A stretch of 64,000 bases of DNA, from the IMG/VR virus record IMGVR_UViG_3300036766_000416, positions 1-64,000 of that record; one strand, given 5' to 3'. This DNA comes from a virus. Position numbers and translations under genes: made by a program. Below are positions 60,762 to 64,000 of this stretch, in pieces (the stretch's first letter is position 1; every line of letters begins with the position of its first letter). The notes below the pieces were generated by a model that was given only the letters and a program-made list of their open reading frames with translations, did no database searches and had not been told where the DNA came from.

Positions 60762-61481
60762 ATGGAAGAATCTTTTGTGTATTGTTGGACCGATCATATT
60801 AAAAATATGAAATATATTGGATACCATAAAGGTTCACCAGACGATGGTTATGTGTGTTCCTCTAATCCAATGACACTAGAATATGAGAAAAGACCTGAGG
60901 ATTTTACACGGAAGGTTCTGCGTAGTGGTCCGGCAAAAGATATGTATATTTTTGAAACTTGGATTCTGGGGGCCGTGGATGCACGAAACAACCCAGAGTA
61001 TTATAACATGCACAATAACGAGGCGCCTTTCTGGAACCAAGGTTCGGAAAAATATTCGTTAGCGCTAAGTATGGGACTCAAGAGACGATGGTCTAGTGAA
61101 GCGGCACGGATTGAGCAAGGAGAAAAAGCAAAAAATGGATGGGCCGACCCTGAAGTGAGGTCAAGACGTATGATGGGAATAAAGAAGCATTGTGATAACC
61201 CAGTTGTGCGAGCCCATAGGAGTGCGATTGCTAAGTCCTCTCCTAAATCTATACTTCAACGAGAACGAAATCATAGTGATCCCAGTCGTATAGCAAAACA
61301 TGCAGCGGCAATGGCAAGAACGTACCGTGTTAGGTGGCCTGATGGCAAGCAAGAAGTTGTTACGAATATGAGGGAATTCTGTAGAACACATGAACTCAAT
61401 GCGGGTAATATGATCCAGGTGTCCAAAGGACGCTACGCACATTCTAAAGGCCTTAAGGTTATAAAAGTGGAGACACTATGA
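60762..61481 (+). CDS. GIY-YIG homing endonuclease
   Basis: This encodes 239 residues. FVYCWTDHIKNMKYIGYHKG with DDGYVCSSNPM is a variant GIY-YIG start (FVYCW...KYIG). The C-terminus (RVRWPDGKQEVVTNMREFCR, NAGNMIQVSKGRYAHSKGLK) is a NUMOD-type DNA-binding region. It is inserted between two tail genes and overlaps the next by 4 nt. Confidence 0.85.
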   Translation: MEESFVYCWTDHIKNMKYIGYHKGSPDDGYVCSSNPMTLEYEKRPEDFTRKVLRSGPAKDMYIFETWILGAVDARNNPEYYNMHNNEAPFWNQGSEKYSLALSMGLKRRWSSEAARIEQGEKAKNGWADPEVRSRRMMGIKKHCDNPVVRAHRSAIAKSSPKSILQRERNHSDPSRIAKHAAAMARTYRVRWPDGKQEVVTNMREFCRTHELNAGNMIQVSKGRYAHSKGLKVIKVETL

Positions 61482-63784
61482 GCATTTCACAAATAACAAC
61501 TGCGAACACTTTCGGAATGTTGATTTCTGCTGTATCTGCCCTCATTAGTGTGAGTAATAATTTTACAGACGGACCACAATCTCAAACGGGTTCAACGTGG
61601 ACCTTCACCAATGCTAATGTCGGTGTCAATGTCATTGGCACATTATTGTCAACGAATGCCAACGTCGGTATCTTGAATTGCTCCAATGCCAATGTCACCA
61701 ATGAGACCATTGGTCGCTCGAATATCTCCACTGCGAACGTGACCGTAGCGAACGTGGTAGCTGCAACGATCACCGACCTCAATGCGACCCGTATCACCAC
61801 AGCCAATGCGAACGTCACCTTACTGTTACAAGTGGATGACAGAGCGAATATTTTCTCAGCCAATATTCAATCTGCGAACATCACAACCTTGGGTGTATCG
61901 TTTCTGTCAGCTTCGGAACTAACTCTAGCGGTCCTGAACGCCTCGTTTGCGAATATCACGACCTTGTCGGTCACCGGAACTTCTCAACACCAGGCTCTGG
62001 TAGCCACCCTAGTCACCACAGACAACTGCAATGTGAGAATTTTGAACGCGTCCACTGCGAATATTTCCAACCTCACGGCACCCACTGTCAATGCTTCATT
62101 TGCAAACCTCACAACGGCCTCTATAGGAACCTTAACAATCACCACTACAGCAGTGGGTACGGTGACCACCGGAATCTTGAATGCTTCATTTGCGAACATC
62201 ACCAGTGCGAACATTGTTGCTGCGAACATTGGGCAGGCAAATATCACACAGATGACAGGCACCACAATTACAACTCTCAATGTTTCCTCGTTGAATGTTA
62301 CGGCAATCACCAGCGCACCAACGATGGCCGGCAACCCTACTGCGAACCTGCATATTGCAACCAAGAATTATGCGGATACGGGCGCTGGTGGTAACGTGGT
62401 CTGGAAGAATACATTCTCCGCGAAGGGGGATCTTCCTGTTGGTAACGGGGTCAATACGTTCACGAACATTCAATCCGGTGTCAATGGGCAATCACTCATC
62501 GTTGATACTCAAACATCTTCTGGGTTGCGCTGGTCAAACACTGCACCTTCACAGAGCTTTCGTGGTCTTTCCTTACAGACGTCTGTCACCGATTTCAAAA
62601 ATTCTAACGCCAATAATATCATTCTTGAACATGTTGATGAAATTACAATGGACGATGGAGAACTCGTTAGAGGTTGGACAGACAAGAGTGTGATTATCAA
62701 TACAGCAAACTCCGGCGTGGGTGGCCTAGACACCGGCACAATGTTAGCGAACACCTGGTATGAAATCTATGCGATTCGTAAACGTTCAGATGGCACAAAG
62801 GGGTTCATCATTCATCGTGCCTTGGATCGTTATGTTGATCAGAATACTGCTGGTGTCGCACAGTTCGCGCACAACGCCACAGTGCAGGTCAATCGAGTCA
62901 CCGCCCCAAATGTCAGAGTGGCACAGAGTTTTGTAGCGAACGTATCAGGTCCCTTGACAAGTTTTGAAATGAGAATGTTCAAGACTGGAACTCCAACCGG
63001 CAATGTGTGGATACAACTTCATGCTAATACCGCAGGAGACCCCGGGGCAAGTGCCCTTGCGATCAGTCGAAAATATGATGTGGCACGTATGGTAATCACA
63101 ACTCATTATCCAATACGATTTGTGTTTGATGTAACAGCCAACGTGGTCGCAACAACGAGCTATTTTGCTGTTGCTCAAACTGACTTTACAGCCAGTGACA
63201 CAAATCATATAACTTTGGAAGCCTCCTCAACTGACTATTTCAACGGAGTGGTGAAGGGGAATACGGGGGCATCGTGGGTCGATCTCTCACCTGGTATAGG
63301 TACTTTGATTTTCAAGGAGTACGTTGAAGCCAATAGCACTTCGTTGACATTCCCTGCTGGGTATGACCAGAAGTGTTTGGTTGGATATACTGCCACTGAT
63401 CAGGCCGGAAAACTTCGAGAATTTACGCAACGAGATAGGAAAATTATGTGCCCCCTCACTGCTCAATGGATGGGTTTTGCATCTATAGGTACTGAGAAGG
63501 AAGTGTCGGACCTTACGACTGTCCTGCCTCCGACTACTGCTGAAGTTATGTTTATGATAGTTGGTGGAACAGCAAGTCCTCAGGCTATGTCATTGGGAAG
63601 GCTTCATGCTATCGATCTGACTGCTGTTACCATAGCAGACACCTTGGGAGGTATCGTGTGGTGTCAGGCTAGTGGAGGCACAACCATATCACCCACACCT
63701 CCAATATGGGTTGAGCATCAGGCTCTCAATATGCGTGTTCAGACCGCTGCTGGTAAGCTCTATCCAGTATCGATCACATTCTAA
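61478..63784 (+). CDS. Tail-fibre-like protein with Asn-Ala/Asn-Ile repeats
   Basis: This encodes 768 residues. Residues about 40-290 are built of short repeats such as SNANVTNETI, NASFANITTLSV and TANISNLTAPTV, typical of a beta-solenoid shaft. Then come globular parts (GLRWSNTAPSQSFRGLSLQT, VTDFKNSNANNIILEHVDEI) and a C-terminal domain. It is probably a fibre or fibre-like receptor-binding part. Confidence 0.7.
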   Translation: MSISQITTANTFGMLISAVSALISVSNNFTDGPQSQTGSTWTFTNANVGVNVIGTLLSTNANVGILNCSNANVTNETIGRSNISTANVTVANVVAATITDLNATRITTANANVTLLLQVDDRANIFSANIQSANITTLGVSFLSASELTLAVLNASFANITTLSVTGTSQHQALVATLVTTDNCNVRILNASTANISNLTAPTVNASFANLTTASIGTLTITTTAVGTVTTGILNASFANITSANIVAANIGQANITQMTGTTITTLNVSSLNVTAITSAPTMAGNPTANLHIATKNYADTGAGGNVVWKNTFSAKGDLPVGNGVNTFTNIQSGVNGQSLIVDTQTSSGLRWSNTAPSQSFRGLSLQTSVTDFKNSNANNIILEHVDEITMDDGELVRGWTDKSVIINTANSGVGGLDTGTMLANTWYEIYAIRKRSDGTKGFIIHRALDRYVDQNTAGVAQFAHNATVQVNRVTAPNVRVAQSFVANVSGPLTSFEMRMFKTGTPTGNVWIQLHANTAGDPGASALAISRKYDVARMVITTHYPIRFVFDVTANVVATTSYFAVAQTDFTASDTNHITLEASSTDYFNGVVKGNTGASWVDLSPGIGTLIFKEYVEANSTSLTFPAGYDQKCLVGYTATDQAGKLREFTQRDRKIMCPLTAQWMGFASIGTEKEVSDLTTVLPPTTAEVMFMIVGGTASPQAMSLGRLHAIDLTAVTIADTLGGIVWCQASGGTTISPTPPIWVEHQALNMRVQTAAGKLYPVSITF

Positions 63785-63792
63785 ATGTGACT

Positions 63793-63800
63793 TATAAATA
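63793..63800 (+). promoter_or_regulatory. T4-type late promoter box
   Basis: TATAAATA followed by C, 9 nt before the ATG at 63810. Confidence 0.7.
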
Positions 63801-63809
63801 CCTTTCACT

Positions 63810-64000
63810 ATGTTTATATGGAATTCCAACCCAAATCCTCCTCCAGTTGTACCCGCACCGGTCATTGGCCCGGATGAGGTTTCCTTTGATGTTCATGTAG
63901 TCGCCAATACTGTCAATGTCCATGGTCTAGTCATTGGTACTCTTTCCTATAATACTGCAAACGAGGGGTATGATGTTATCTATGAACTCCCCTCACTGAA
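63810..64000 (+). CDS. Partial gene at window end (tail protein)
   Basis: An open frame begins MFIWNSNPNPPPVVPAPVIG and continues past the window edge (63 complete codons seen). It holds FDVHVVANTVNVHGLVIGTL, a beta repeat similar in style to the fibre protein before it. It is likely another tail or fibre component; its end is not visible. Confidence 0.55.
   Translation, partial: MFIWNSNPNPPPVVPAPVIGPDEVSFDVHVVANTVNVHGLVIGTLSYNTANEGYDVIYELPSL

Overview
The window looks like part of a large T4-like (contractile-tailed) double-stranded DNA phage genome. The evidence is a set of T4-type genes: RNase H, DsbA, gp33, gp59, gp32, a gp4-type head-completion protein, and a baseplate block (gp48, gp54/gp19-like, gp26, gp53, gp27, gp5, PAAR, gp25, gp6, gp8). 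T4-type late promoter boxes (TATAAATA and close variants) precede these genes, and sigma70-type promoters (TTGACA, 17 bp, TGTGnTATAAT-like) precede early and middle genes. The host cannot be named from sequence alone. The sigma70-like promoters, lipoprotein signals, a PagL-like outer-membrane barrel and a one-piece tmRNA suggest a Gram-negative bacterium.

Layout. (1) 1-12.2 kb: a rightward accessory region of about 50 very small genes, many overlapping by ATGA. They include lipoproteins, one-helix membrane proteins, Cys-motif proteins, a WYL_2/SH3-barrel protein and a PagL-like protein. Sigma70-like promoters punctuate the region, and three of them belong to one repeated regulatory cassette. 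(2) 12.2-20.2 kb: 41 tRNA-like genes plus a tmRNA. All 20 amino acids are represented, including an initiator tRNA, and nearly every codon box can be read. Five homing or selfish nucleases and a few small ORFs lie between the tRNAs, and several of these ORFs end inside the 5' end of the next tRNA. (3) 20.2-37.2 kb: nucleic-acid metabolism and host takeover, with DNA ligase, RtcB RNA ligase, RNase H, a glycosyltransferase, ClpP-like protease, a TusA-like protein, a MESH1-like HD hydrolase, WGR, metallophosphoesterase and PD-(D/E)XK nuclease proteins, a SleB-type lysis cassette, DsbA, gp33, gp59 and gp32. (4) 37.3-40.2 kb: two leftward genes, a large tape-measure-like structural protein and a gp4-type nuclease with an unusual zinc-finger N-terminus. 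(5) 40.2-64 kb: rightward baseplate and tail genes under late promoters, ending in a gene cut by the window edge.

How the genes fit together. The tRNA/tmRNA block, RtcB and the TusA-like protein together suggest that the phage supplies and maintains its own decoding and ribosome-rescue capacity late in infection. The early region has short promoter-driven operons. The late region uses T4-type promoters that need gp33-type factors, and the gp33-like gene is present at 34.8 kb. At many early and late promoters a start codon lies 5-7 nt after the -10 element, where transcription would be expected to begin, so leaderless or dual-start translation is a real possibility.

Most notable: the near-complete tRNA set with tmRNA; four leucine tRNAs with short variable arms; G55 replacing U55 in about half of the tRNAs; the repeated promoter cassette; the start-codon-at-+1 pattern; and a -1 frameshift signal in gp26. 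Positions and translations were worked out by eye. Fold calls and family names are recognition-based and have not been searched against databases.
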